From NCBI GenBank assembly GCA_007127695.1, contig SKYW01000076.1, positions 1 through 10,985 on the forward strand: 10,985 nt of DNA, read 5' to 3'. Positions 1 through 6,923 of the stretch are shown piece after piece (the stretch's first letter is position 1; every line of letters starts with the position of its first letter). A model generated the notes under the pieces. That model saw only the letters and a program-made list of their open reading frames with translations, did not search any database and was not told the origin of the DNA. The position numbers were made by a program, and so were the translations under genes. The stretch comes from Balneolales bacterium (GTDB lineage Bacteria; Bacteroidota; Rhodothermia; Balneolales; Natronogracilivirgulaceae).

Positions 1-392
1 CGGCAGAGTTCGAGAACCTGAAACGCAGAACGCAAAAGGAAAAACTTCAGTTGTTTGAGGAAGCGCGTGCCGATGCGGTTTCACGTTTTCTCCCGATTCG
101 CGAAGACCTCAAACGCAGCGTTGAGGCTTCCGAAGGAAAAGATCTGGAGAAAGGATTTGTGGAAGGTCTGAGACTGGTCCTTTCCAATTTCGAACGTGTA
201 CTAAAGGACTATGGCGTGGAAGCCATTGAGGAAACCGGTGTCCCGTTTGACGTGGATAAACACGATGCCATGCTCATCCAGCCGGCTCCGGACGCATCCA
301 CCGAAAGCAATACCGTGCTCCAGGTCATGGAACCGGGCTACAAAATCGGTGACCGTGTCATCAGGCATGCAAAGGTAATAGTCAGTCAATAA
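1..392 (+). CDS. grpE: GrpE nucleotide exchange factor (5' end outside window)
   Basis: GrpE is the cytoplasmic co-chaperone that releases ADP from DnaK and resets its substrate cycle. The open frame runs from base 3 to the TAA at 390-392, so 129 C-terminal residues are visible and the true start lies upstream; the internal TTG at 51 is not a start. The first visible residues ([14 protein letters not shown]) match the end of the long GrpE coiled coil, which usually carries a DFEN-RKR-like segment. The end, [18 protein letters not shown], is the hallmark C-terminal beta-domain signature. The stop is followed 7 nt later by dnaJ, the classic heat-shock pairing. No dnaK is visible here. Identification rests on these two motifs plus the neighbour and is firm. 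Confidence 0.95.
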   Translation, partial: AEFENLKRRTQKEKLQLFEEARADAVSRFLPIREDLKRSVEASEGKDLEKGFVEGLRLVLSNFERVLKDYGVEAIEETGVPFDVDKHDAMLIQPAPDASTESNTVLQVMEPGYKIGDRVIRHAKVIVSQ

Positions 393-399
393 ACAACAA

Positions 400-1560
400 A
401 TGGCAAAAAGAGATTACTACGAGATTTTAGGAGTAAGCAAGGATGTTGGAGAAGCGGAGCTTAAAAGGGCGTACCGCAAAATGGCGATGAAATATCATCC
501 CGACCGAAACTCGAACGATTCCGATGCGGAAAAGAAATTCAAGGAAGCTGCCGAGGCCTTTGACGTGTTGAAAGACCCGGATAAACGGGCCCGCTACGAC
601 CAGTTCGGTCATGACGGTCTGCGTGGAGCCGGTGGATATGGAGCGGCGGATTTCCAGGATGTCAGCTTTGAAGATATCTTCAGCCGGTTCAGCGACATTT
701 TTGGCGGTGATATTTTTGGCGGAATGGGCGGACAGGGTCGCAGCCGAAGAAGGAACGGCACGGGCCAGCCCGGTGAGGACATGAAGATCAAGCTTCACCT
801 CACCCTCGAGGAAATCGCATTCGGGTCCGAACGGGAGATCAAGGTCAAGAAACAGGTCGCCTGTGAGGAGTGTAACGGGACCGGAGCGGACTCTGAAGAC
901 GATTTCATGACCTGTGATACCTGCAACGGTGTCGGTGAGGTCCGTCAGGTAACCCGGACAATGTTCGGTCAGTTTGTCAACGTGCAACCTTGTCCCACTT
1001 GCCACGGGGAAGGACGGACCATCCGCAACAAGTGCCGGAAATGCCATGGGAACGGCCGTGTGAAAGGAGAGGAAACCGTCAAGATCCAGATTCCAAGTGG
1101 TGTCAGCAAAGGCAATTACATCAGCCTGAGAGGGCAGGGGCATGCCGGTATCCGGGGTGGAGAACCGGGAACCCTGATCGTGATCATCGAGGAAAAAGAG
1201 CATGAACATTTCCGCCGTGAGGGTGACGATATCTACTACGACCTCAATATCAGCATTCCCGATGCGGTCATGGGAATTACTACGGAAGTTCCGACGCTGA
1301 AAGGCAAAGCCCGCATCAAGATCGATCCGGGGACCCAGCCCGGGAAAATGCTCCGGATGAAGGAGAAAGGGATAAAAGGACTGAATACACACAGGTTCGG
1401 CGATCAGTATGTCCGGGTGCAGGTATTCATTCCAACCAAGCTCACCGACGAGGAAAAGAAGCATATCTCGGCACTGAGCGAATCGAAGAATTTCAACCCA
1501 GCCCACAGCAAAGAGGTCAAGGAAAATCTGTTCGAGCGGGTGAAATCGGTCTTTGGCTGA
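400..1560 (+). CDS. dnaJ: Chaperone protein DnaJ (type I Hsp40)
   Basis: DnaJ binds unfolded proteins and stimulates the ATPase of DnaK in the cytoplasm. The 386-residue product has the full type I layout. The J domain spans about residues 4-72 with the HPD motif at 33-35. A Gly/Phe-rich linker follows at about 74-125. Four CxxCxGxG zinc-binding repeats begin at C155, C172, C198 and C212. The C-terminal substrate-binding domains extend to the end. Length is normal for the family and no key residue is missing. The ATG at 400 gives the canonical [12 protein letters not shown] start. It has no Shine-Dalgarno sequence, only A-rich bases. The gene lies 7 nt after grpE and is surely co-transcribed with it. 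Any heat-shock promoter or HrcA/CIRCE control would lie upstream of the window. Confidence 0.98.
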   Translation: MAKRDYYEILGVSKDVGEAELKRAYRKMAMKYHPDRNSNDSDAEKKFKEAAEAFDVLKDPDKRARYDQFGHDGLRGAGGYGAADFQDVSFEDIFSRFSDIFGGDIFGGMGGQGRSRRRNGTGQPGEDMKIKLHLTLEEIAFGSEREIKVKKQVACEECNGTGADSEDDFMTCDTCNGVGEVRQVTRTMFGQFVNVQPCPTCHGEGRTIRNKCRKCHGNGRVKGEETVKIQIPSGVSKGNYISLRGQGHAGIRGGEPGTLIVIIEEKEHEHFRREGDDIYYDLNISIPDAVMGITTEVPTLKGKARIKIDPGTQPGKMLRMKEKGIKGLNTHRFGDQYVRVQVFIPTKLTDEEKKHISALSESKNFNPAHSKEVKENLFERVKSVFG

Positions 1561-1596
1561 TTTCTCGAAATAATCAGACCGGCCGCGGTTCCGGCA

Positions 1597-1633
1597 GGCA
1601 CGCTAAATCGTCGCCAGAGCTATTTTTTTTTTT
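1597..1633 (+). terminator. Probable terminator of grpE-dnaJ
   Basis: About 37 nt after the dnaJ stop, GGCACG (1597-1602) can pair with CGTCGCC (1609-1615) with one bulged C and a 6-nt loop. A run of eleven T (1623-1633) follows after 7 nt. The long T-tract in otherwise GC-rich DNA supports Rho-independent termination. The stem is short and the spacer to the T-tract longer than ideal, so the exact hairpin is uncertain. Confidence 0.5.
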
Positions 1634-1699
1634 AGATTGCCAGCCGGGATGGTCTGAGCAATCCACCGATGGAGTTGTTCCAGCTGGCTGCGGACAGAG

Positions 1700-2200
1700 C
1701 TATTTCAGCAGATCGCTTTTCCTCAGGGATGCATCCCGTTGATCATCCCGCCATTGTGCCAGCTTGCCGGCCAGCTCCTGGTCATGTACCGCGAGGATCT
1801 GCAGGGCAAGAAGTCCGGCATTCATGGCATTGTCGATCGCCACGGTCGCCACAGGAACACCGCGAGGCATCTGGACGATGGACAGCAGACTGTCCATGCC
1901 CTTGAGGTGCCGTGTGGATACCGGAACACCGATAACCGGCAGCGTCGTATGGGCGGCGACCATTCCCGGCAGATGGGCAGCGCCACCGGCGCCGGCTATG
2001 ATCACACCAAAACCGTTTTCCCGGGCTTTGGATGCAAAATCAGCCATGTGAACCGGTGTCCGGTGGGCTGATACCACCGCTTTTTCAACAACAGCGCCAA
2101 ATTGATCGCAGATCTCGGCCGCTGCTTTCATTACAGGCCAGTCAGAGTCGCTGCCCATGATCACGGCCACCTTGCAGGAAGAAGAATCTTTTTGGGTCAT
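1700..2200 (-). CDS. purE: N5-carboxyaminoimidazole ribonucleotide mutase, PurE class I
   Basis: PurE converts N5-CAIR, the product of PurK, into CAIR in de novo purine synthesis. The 166-residue product has the family motifs in order: MGSDSD at 15-20, SAHRTP at 44-49 with the catalytic-type His46, and [10 protein letters not shown] at 71-80. The length is typical of bacterial class I enzymes, and the presence of purK next door supports class I (mutase) rather than the AIR carboxylase of animals. The start at 2200 (ATG, protein beginning [20 protein letters not shown]) was chosen because the conserved strand begins about 10 residues later. The same frame stays open to 2323 inside the 3' end of purK, but those extra 41 residues look like read-through of purK in another frame. 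It lies 58 nt downstream of purK in the same operon. Confidence 0.96.
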   Translation of the reverse strand: MTQKDSSSCKVAVIMGSDSDWPVMKAAAEICDQFGAVVEKAVVSAHRTPVHMADFASKARENGFGVIIAGAGGAAHLPGMVAAHTTLPVIGVPVSTRHLKGMDSLLSIVQMPRGVPVATVAIDNAMNAGLLALQILAVHDQELAGKLAQWRDDQRDASLRKSDLLK

Positions 2201-2258
2201 TTTTTCAGGATGGATTTCAAGGATTCGGTTGGTCCAGTTGGATGAGTGTTCCAGAAGG

Positions 2259-3488
2259 TCATAACACGATTTTCGAGGCCAGTTCCGCCGCTTTTCCGGC
2301 CGTTTCCACCAGCTCATCGCCAAGCACGGTCAGATGCCCCATTTTCCGCCCGATCCGGCTTGATTGCTTTCCGTAGATATGCAGGTGGGCTTCCCTGGTA
2401 TCCCAGAGTGCTTCGGGCACTTCGGCAACGGCCGGACCATTTCGCACACCCAGGATGTTTTCCATGACAGCAACCGGGATACGCATATCCGTCGGCCCCA
2501 ACGGCAGTCCGGCTACGGCCCTGACATGGTTCTCAAATTGTGAGGTAATGCACCCTTCGATGGTGTAATGGCCCGAATTGTGCGGCCTGGGCGCCGATTC
2601 GTTCAGATAGAGCCGTCCATCGTCAGTAAGGAAGAATTCAAAAGCGAACAGGCCAATTCCGTCAACAGCTTCCACGGCCTGAACGGCCAGTCGGCAGGCC
2701 TCATCGGCTATCAGTTTGTCGATCGGGGCCGGAACGATTACCGTTTTGCAGATATGACCTTGCTGGATGGTCTCGCAGCAGGGATAAACGGCTGTCCCGG
2801 TGTGATTTCGCGCAACCTGAACCGCCAGCTCCTTGTGGAAAGGGATAAAAGCTTCTGCGATCAGCTCGTGTCCCGCCTCACCCCCCAGCGATGCAAACGC
2901 ATCCCCGATTCCGCCCGGATCATGGACAGTCCGGTTGCCGTACCCGTCATATCCACCCTTGGACGATTTAAGGACAAAAGGGTATCCATGTGTTTTGCCG
3001 AATTGAGAAAGTTCTTGTACAGAGCTGGCTTTTTCATACGGAGTCACAGGGATGCCGGCCTTCCGGAACGTCTCCTTTTCCAGCCACTTCGACTCAAGCT
3101 GCAAAAATGATGACGGTGACGGCCACATGGGGGTTCCGGATTTCTCGCGGACCCGCAAAAGCAGCTCACCATCCAGGAACTCGTTTTCCAGGGTGACCAC
3201 ATCGCACTCCCGTGCAAAGCGCACAAGCGCCTCTTCATCATCAAATCTTCCGGGATAACGCAGCGGTGTCATCCACTCCAGCGGCTGGAGTGCGGCGGCC
3301 TTGTCCGGTACAGCACCGGACTGCGGGACCTGATTGTTTCCGGATCCCGAATCTCCGGATCCCGAAAAGACGGCAGCTCTCATGCCCAGCCGCATAACAA
3401 CGGCCGCTGACATGCGGGCCAGCTGCCCGCCCCCCAGAAAACCGATGGTGGTCTTCGCTGACAGAGGTAATATGGATTGCTTCTTCAT
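2259..3488 (-). CDS. purK: N5-carboxyaminoimidazole ribonucleotide synthase (ATP-grasp)
   Basis: PurK uses ATP and bicarbonate to carboxylate AIR to N5-CAIR, which PurE then rearranges. Residues 16-26 ([11 protein letters not shown]) form the N-terminal nucleotide-type loop, DVVTLENEF lies at 96-104, and the ATP-grasp glycine-rich loop [11 protein letters not shown] is at 174-184. The highly conserved [17 protein letters not shown] block starts at 296 and is followed by [10 protein letters not shown]. At 409 residues the protein is longer than the usual 350-390. Part of the excess is a linker at about 42-75, beginning with a [10 protein letters not shown] repeat, where family members normally carry the short segment after the second beta strand. 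An N-terminal extension of about 10 residues adds the rest. The start at 3488 is the ATG that begins MKKQSI; a later start would cut close to the glycine loop. No frameshift is seen. Confidence 0.96.
   Translation of the reverse strand: MKKQSILPLSAKTTIGFLGGGQLARMSAAVVMRLGMRAAVFSGSGDSGSGNNQVPQSGAVPDKAAALQPLEWMTPLRYPGRFDDEEALVRFARECDVVTLENEFLDGELLLRVREKSGTPMWPSPSSFLQLESKWLEKETFRKAGIPVTPYEKASSVQELSQFGKTHGYPFVLKSSKGGYDGYGNRTVHDPGGIGDAFASLGGEAGHELIAEAFIPFHKELAVQVARNHTGTAVYPCCETIQQGHICKTVIVPAPIDKLIADEACRLAVQAVEAVDGIGLFAFEFFLTDDGRLYLNESAPRPHNSGHYTIEGCITSQFENHVRAVAGLPLGPTDMRIPVAVMENILGVRNGPAVAEVPEALWDTREAHLHIYGKQSSRIGRKMGHLTVLGDELVETAGKAAELASKIVL
3339..3366 (-). repeat. 13-bp tandem repeat, 15-bp period, inside purK
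   Basis: The sequence TCCGGATCCCGAA occurs at 3339-3351 and again at 3354-3366 on the + strand. The 15-bp period keeps the purK frame and encodes SGSGD followed by SGSGN on the - strand, a flexible linker. It looks like a recent in-frame duplication. Confidence 0.85.
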
Positions 3489-3640
3489 GCAGGTATAAAG
3501 CAGATAAAATGCCTATTTTACGATTCTGAAACTGTTGGCAGACGGATCGCCCTCGCCACGGAAAATACAGTAAATCCCGCAATAAATGGGAATATTTCCC
3601 CGTATTTTGACGGATACCCTGAATTACCGCTTTACAATCC
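3489..3640. promoter_or_regulatory. Divergent purK / prfA control region with a dyad
   Basis: These 152 nt separate the divergent purK and prfA starts and must hold both promoters. A 13-bp dyad, GGGAATATTTCCC (arms of 5, centre TAT), lies at 3588-3600. AAAATAC (3562-3568) and GTATTTT (3602-3608) form a wider 7-bp inverted repeat around it. I cannot assign a convincing -10/-35 or Bacteroidota-type TAnnTTTG element to either gene. Neither start has a Shine-Dalgarno sequence. The dyad could be a repressor site, but that is a guess. Confidence 0.4.
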
Positions 3641-4720
3641 ATGAATATCGATAACAAACTAGCCCAGTTACAGTCCAGGTTCGAAGAACTGAGCGTTGCC
3701 CTCAGTGATCCGGAAATCTACGGTCAGCCGGAGAAACTGACGAAAGTCACAAAAGAGCATAGCAGCCTGAAGTCGCTGGTGGATGATTACCGTTCGTTGC
3801 TGGGTATCAGGGAGCAAATCGAAGGGAACCGGGAAATAATGGAACAGAACGAGGACCCGGAACTGACCGAAATGGCGCGATCCGAGCTTAAGGAGCTCAC
3901 CAGCCAGACGGAAGCACTTGAGGAAAAGATCCGGATGGAACTTATCCCCAAGGACCCCGAAGATTCGAAAAATGCGATTGTCGAAATCCGGGCAGGTACC
4001 GGCGGCGATGAAGCGGCCCTGTTCGCAGGCGACCTCTTCGAAATGTACCGGCGCTTTGCCGATGAAAGAACCTGGAAACTCGAACTGCTCGACCTGCACG
4101 AATCCGAAAAAGGGGGCTACAAGGATATTGTCTTCAAGCTGGAAGGGGTGGATGTCTTCGCCGATATGAAGTTCGAGAGCGGTGTGCACCGGGTTCAGCG
4201 CGTGCCGGAAACCGAATCACAGGGACGCGTGCATACCTCGGCCGCGACAGTTGCCGTATTGCCCGAAGCAGAGGAGGTGGACATCCAGATAAATCCGGCC
4301 GACCTGGAATTTGAAGCCTACCGGGCCAGCGGCGCTGGTGGACAGCATGTCAACACCACGGATTCGGCCGTGCGTATTCGACACATTCCAACAGGGGTCG
4401 TGGTAACCTGCCAGCAGGAACGCTCGCAGCACAAAAACCGGGACAAGGCAATGGCCATGCTCCGGTCCCGGCTCTATGAGCACGAGTACGAGAAAAAAAG
4501 TGCGGAGCGGGCCGCCGCCCGAAAAAGCCAGGTTTCCACCGGAGACCGAAGTGCTAAAATCCGGACATACAACTACCCGCAAGGACGGCTGACCGATCAC
4601 CGCATCGGCCTGACCCTCTACAATCTTGACGCTATCATGAAAGGGGATCTCTCCGATGTCATCAAGGCCCTGAGGGTCCAGGAGAACCTGGAGCGGCTCC
4701 AGGAAGTAAGCGAAACCTGA
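3641..4720 (+). CDS. prfA: Peptide chain release factor 1 (RF1)
   Basis: RF1 recognises UAA and UAG in the ribosomal A site and triggers release of the finished peptide. The 359-residue product has the usual length and layout: an alpha-helical, coiled-coil-like N-terminal domain at about 1-105, then the codon-recognition core. The stop-codon-reading tripeptide is PET at 189-191 within [17 protein letters not shown]. The P-x-T form means RF1, since RF2 has SPF. The catalytic GGQ is at 233-235 in [17 protein letters not shown]. An acidic middle residue in P-x-T is what I recall for Bacteroidota-type RF1. The ATG at 3641 gives a typical start. prmC, which methylates the GGQ glutamine and often neighbours prfA, is not in this window. 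The gene converges on the ATPase gene with only 28 nt between the stops. Confidence 0.98.
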   Translation: MNIDNKLAQLQSRFEELSVALSDPEIYGQPEKLTKVTKEHSSLKSLVDDYRSLLGIREQIEGNREIMEQNEDPELTEMARSELKELTSQTEALEEKIRMELIPKDPEDSKNAIVEIRAGTGGDEAALFAGDLFEMYRRFADERTWKLELLDLHESEKGGYKDIVFKLEGVDVFADMKFESGVHRVQRVPETESQGRVHTSAATVAVLPEAEEVDIQINPADLEFEAYRASGAGGQHVNTTDSAVRIRHIPTGVVVTCQQERSQHKNRDKAMAMLRSRLYEHEYEKKSAERAAARKSQVSTGDRSAKIRTYNYPQGRLTDHRIGLTLYNLDAIMKGDLSDVIKALRVQENLERLQEVSET

Positions 4721-4748
4721 TTTCCAAAGAAAGGGAAGCGCCACCCCC

Positions 4749-5162
4749 TCATTGTGACAAGTGAAATTCCAGCTCCACTTCCCGTCCATGGTCCCGGAAA
4801 CGTACTTCATCGGCAAATTCATGCATGAGCCAGACCCCGCGGCCACTGGATTTCAGCAGGTTCTCATCCTTCAGTGGATTCGGGATGCTTTCCGGATCAA
4901 AGCCCGTTCCCTGGTCACGCACGGACAGGACCACCCGTTCCGGCGACAGAGCCGCGGTAATCTCTACAGACTTTTCAGGTTGCTGTTTGTTGCCGTGCAG
5001 GATGGCATTGGTCACCGCCTCGGTCAGCACCAGCATGATCTGGTGCGCCTTGTCGGCATCGCACGAGACGGCATCAGTGATGTTCCTGGCAAACGCTTCA
5101 AGTTTATCCAGTTCTTCGAGATCGGATGACAATGTAAGAGACAGGACTTTATCCATGTTCAT
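4749..5162 (-). CDS. RsbW/SpoIIAB-like GHKL ATPase (anti-sigma or serine kinase type)
   Basis: The 137-residue product is a stand-alone GHKL (HATPase_c_2) domain. The N-box is LTEAVTNAILHGN with Glu48 and Asn52, the G1 box is DQGTGFDP at 83-90, and the G2 loop is GRGVWLM at 107-113. In Gram-positive RsbW and SpoIIAB this fold binds a sigma factor and phosphorylates an STAS antagonist; other members act in phosphorelays or have unknown targets. There is no membrane segment, so it should be cytoplasmic. It starts 6 nt after the stop of the upstream dehydrogenase gene, so the two are almost certainly co-transcribed. No STAS antagonist, PP2C phosphatase or sigma factor gene lies in the window, and the partner is unknown. 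The start is ATG at 5162; a second ATG two codons later is also possible. The family call is firm, the cellular role is not. Confidence 0.88.
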   Translation of the reverse strand: MNMDKVLSLTLSSDLEELDKLEAFARNITDAVSCDADKAHQIMLVLTEAVTNAILHGNKQQPEKSVEITAALSPERVVLSVRDQGTGFDPESIPNPLKDENLLKSSGRGVWLMHEFADEVRFRDHGREVELEFHLSQ

Positions 5163-5168
5163 TTATTC

Positions 5169-6476
5169 CTATGCGTAAATACCACGTATCCGGAGGGTAT
5201 CGGATACTTTCTGTATGGCATACACATAGGCAGCCTGTCTCAGCGTGATATTGTATTTCTCTTTTACTTCAAAAAGCAGTTGAAACGCGTCTCTCATCAT
5301 GCGGTTGAGACGCCGGTTGACACGGTCCTCGGTCCAGAAATAGCCGTGACGATCCTGAACCCACTCAAAATAGGAGACGGTCACCCCTCCGGCATTGGCC
5401 AGAATATCCGGGATGATCAGGATGCCCATGTCGTCCAGAATCGCATCGGCATTGGCGGTTATCGGACCATTTGCCCCCTCAACGATGGCCCTTGCCTTGA
5501 TATTGGGAGCATTGTGCTTGTTGATCTGGTCCTGCAGGGCCGCCGGGATCAGTACATCGCAATCCAGCTCAAGAAGCTCTTCGTTCGAGATCTTTTCAGC
5601 GCCTTCAAAACCGGCCAGTGTGCCGCCGCTTTGACTCATATGCACGAGCACACTGTCAATATCGATTCCGTCGGGATGATAGTATCCGCCGGTGATATCG
5701 CTGATGCCCACGATGCGGGTGCCGCGTTCGTAGAGCAGACGTCCCGTGACCGATCCCACATTGCCAAATCCCTGGATCACCACCCGGCTCTTGTTGGCCA
5801 TGATGCCAAGCTTGTTCATCGCCTCCAGAGTCACCGTGACCACTCCGCGCCCGGTAGCCTCCTTGCGCCCCCGGGATCCCCCAAGGATCACCGGCTTGCC
5901 CGTAACGACGGCATTCTCCGTACGGCGGGCATGCATGCTGTAGGTGTCCATGATCCAGGCCATTATCTGTTCGTTTGTATTCATATCCGGCGCGGGGATA
6001 TCACGGTCCGGACCGATCACCTCGATCATTTCGGCCGTATAGCGCCGGGTGACCTGCTCAAGCTCGCGGTTGGAAAGCTCCTTGGGGTTGCAGCGGATCG
6101 CCCCCTTGGCACCGCCAAAGGGTACATTCACCACGGCGCACTTCCAGGTCATCCACGCAGCCAATGCCTTGACTTCATCCAGTGTTACATTAGGGGTGTA
6201 CCGTAATCCGCCCTTTGATGGACCCAGTACGTTGTCATGTATCACACGGTATCCTTCAAAAACACGGATATTCCCGTTGTCCATGATAATGGGGATGGAT
6301 ACGGTCACCGATTTCACCGGGTTTGAAAGATACTGGAACATCCCCTCCTCAAGGTTAAGAATCCTGGCGGCAAAGCGAAAACGCTCCATCATGGATTCAA
6401 AAGGGGATTCCTTGTTAAGCGCCGGTCCCGGTTCCTTGTAGTAAGGTGAACTGTAGTCGTGTGCTTTTTCTGACAT
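5169..6476 (-). CDS. gdhA: Glutamate dehydrogenase (Glu/Leu/Phe/Val family)
   Basis: The enzyme interconverts glutamate with 2-oxoglutarate and ammonia using NAD(P), linking nitrogen to carbon metabolism. The 435-residue product matches the hexameric small-subunit class. The glutamate-binding region reads GPSKGGLRYTPNVTLDEVKALA at about 85-106. The catalytic lysine is K124 in PFGGAKGA, with PAPDMNT at 161-167. The Rossmann loop GFGNVG is at 236-241, with an aspartate at the end of the following strand (GISD, D260). That aspartate does not settle NAD versus NADP preference. The conserved EGANGPIT and ILANAGGVTVSYFEW blocks follow, and no key residue is missing. The start is the ATG at 6476, without a Shine-Dalgarno sequence. 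It heads an operon with the RsbW-like ATPase. A long palindrome about 105 nt upstream may control it. The gene symbol is by family; paralogues could carry another name. Confidence 0.94.
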   Translation of the reverse strand: MSEKAHDYSSPYYKEPGPALNKESPFESMMERFRFAARILNLEEGMFQYLSNPVKSVTVSIPIIMDNGNIRVFEGYRVIHDNVLGPSKGGLRYTPNVTLDEVKALAAWMTWKCAVVNVPFGGAKGAIRCNPKELSNRELEQVTRRYTAEMIEVIGPDRDIPAPDMNTNEQIMAWIMDTYSMHARRTENAVVTGKPVILGGSRGRKEATGRGVVTVTLEAMNKLGIMANKSRVVIQGFGNVGSVTGRLLYERGTRIVGISDITGGYYHPDGIDIDSVLVHMSQSGGTLAGFEGAEKISNEELLELDCDVLIPAALQDQINKHNAPNIKARAIVEGANGPITANADAILDDMGILIIPDILANAGGVTVSYFEWVQDRHGYFWTEDRVNRRLNRMMRDAFQLLFEVKEKYNITLRQAAYVYAIQKVSDTLRIRGIYA

Positions 6477-6580
6477 GTGAAATGGGAGATTGGTGAGGGT
6501 GGGGGTTTATCGTTAGCGCCATCTATGCCATGCTGTTCTGAAAGTTTGTACGGATGTTTTGTTCTTGTGGATGCGACACC

Positions 6581-6620
6581 GCTCTTATTTTTGGCATAAT
6601 GCCCAAAATATAGTAAGAGC
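6581..6620. repeat. 40-bp imperfect inverted repeat upstream of gdhA
   Basis: Outer arms GCTCTTA (6581-6587) and TAAGAGC (6614-6620) are perfect complements. Inside them TTTTTGGCAT (6588-6597) pairs with ATGCCCAAAA (6599-6608) with one mismatch, around a single central A. A 5-nt asymmetric bulge (TATAG) sits on the right arm. There is no T-run directly after it on either strand, so an operator fits better than a terminator. It overlaps the best candidate -7 element for gdhA. Confidence 0.75.
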
Positions 6621-6632
6621 CCGTCAAAAGAG

Positions 6633-6670
6633 ATAAAAAAAACCTCTATAAAAAAAACAAAAAGCTTTTT
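6633..6670. repeat. A-tract direct repeats and AAAAAGCTTTTT palindrome
   Basis: ATAAAAAAAAC occurs at 6633-6643 and 6648-6658, a 15-bp period with A8 tracts. It is followed directly by the perfect 12-bp palindrome AAAAAGCTTTTT at 6659-6670. Such tracts bend DNA and are often found beside promoters. Here they lie upstream of both divergent genes. Confidence 0.7.
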
Positions 6671-6834
6671 GATGTAAAGTTGCATCATATGCGCTGCTTT
6701 TCGATATTTATCAGAATACGTTCAAAATTATGAATGTGGTGTGCTCCTGCAGCACCGGCGGCACTTTGACGGCTGACGGTAATGGCCAAACGCGGTAACC
6801 GTCCCCGTAAATCAGACCAGAATGACCAGATGAA

Positions 6835-6896
6835 ACATCCATGGCCGATATTTTGGACACACAGGCACATGATTACATCCATGGATGCTCCATGTG
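6835..6896. promoter_or_regulatory. Direct repeat and dyad cluster upstream of the NlpC/P60 gene
   Basis: ACATCCATGG occurs at 6835-6844 and 6875-6884, exactly 40 bp apart. The second copy lies within a perfect 12-bp palindrome, CATCCATGGATG (6876-6887). That palindrome is enclosed by CACATG (6866-6871) and CATGTG (6891-6896), giving a 31-bp nested dyad. It ends 27 nt before the ATG at 6924. It could be an operator or a structure in the 5' leader; no regulator is known. Confidence 0.5.
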
Positions 6897-6923
6897 ACAT
6901 TATGAATCAGAAAATGTAAACAC

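Larger units (their letters stand above)
6477..6923. other. 447-nt structured intergenic region between divergent genes
   Basis: No convincing gene lies here. The bases are notably more A+T-rich than the flanking genes, especially 6581-6720, with several A-tracts. It must hold the promoters for the dehydrogenase operon (leftward) and the NlpC/P60-HNH pair (rightward). It contains a 40-bp inverted repeat (6581-6620), A-tract direct repeats with a palindrome (6633-6670), a 6-bp inverted pair GACGGT/ACCGTC around 6775-6803, and a dyad cluster (6835-6896). On the - strand TATATTTTG near 6605-6613 resembles a Bacteroidota -7 element (TAnnTTTG) with one extra T, but no clear -33 TTG is found at the right distance. 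Two short open frames on the - strand have no recognisable content and I do not call them. Confidence 0.6.

Noticed and set aside
427..1506. 359-codon open frame antisense to dnaJ
   Set aside because: It mirrors a strongly conserved gene, shows no domain motif, and its openness follows from the codon bias of dnaJ on the other strand.
1700..2323. PurE with a 41-residue N-terminal extension
   Set aside because: The extension overlaps the 3' end of purK in another frame and lacks family similarity; the ATG at 2200 gives a normal class I length.
5280..6206. 308-codon open frame antisense to the dehydrogenase
   Set aside because: No recognisable motif, and it lies wholly within a complete conserved enzyme on the opposite strand.
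6389..6688. 99-codon frame on the - strand across the dehydrogenase start
   Set aside because: It overlaps the dehydrogenase N-terminus in another frame; its hydrophobic start comes from the A/T tracts.
6685..6900. 71-codon frame on the - strand in the intergenic region
   Set aside because: No motif, no neighbouring partner, and it overlaps the dyad cluster expected to be regulatory.
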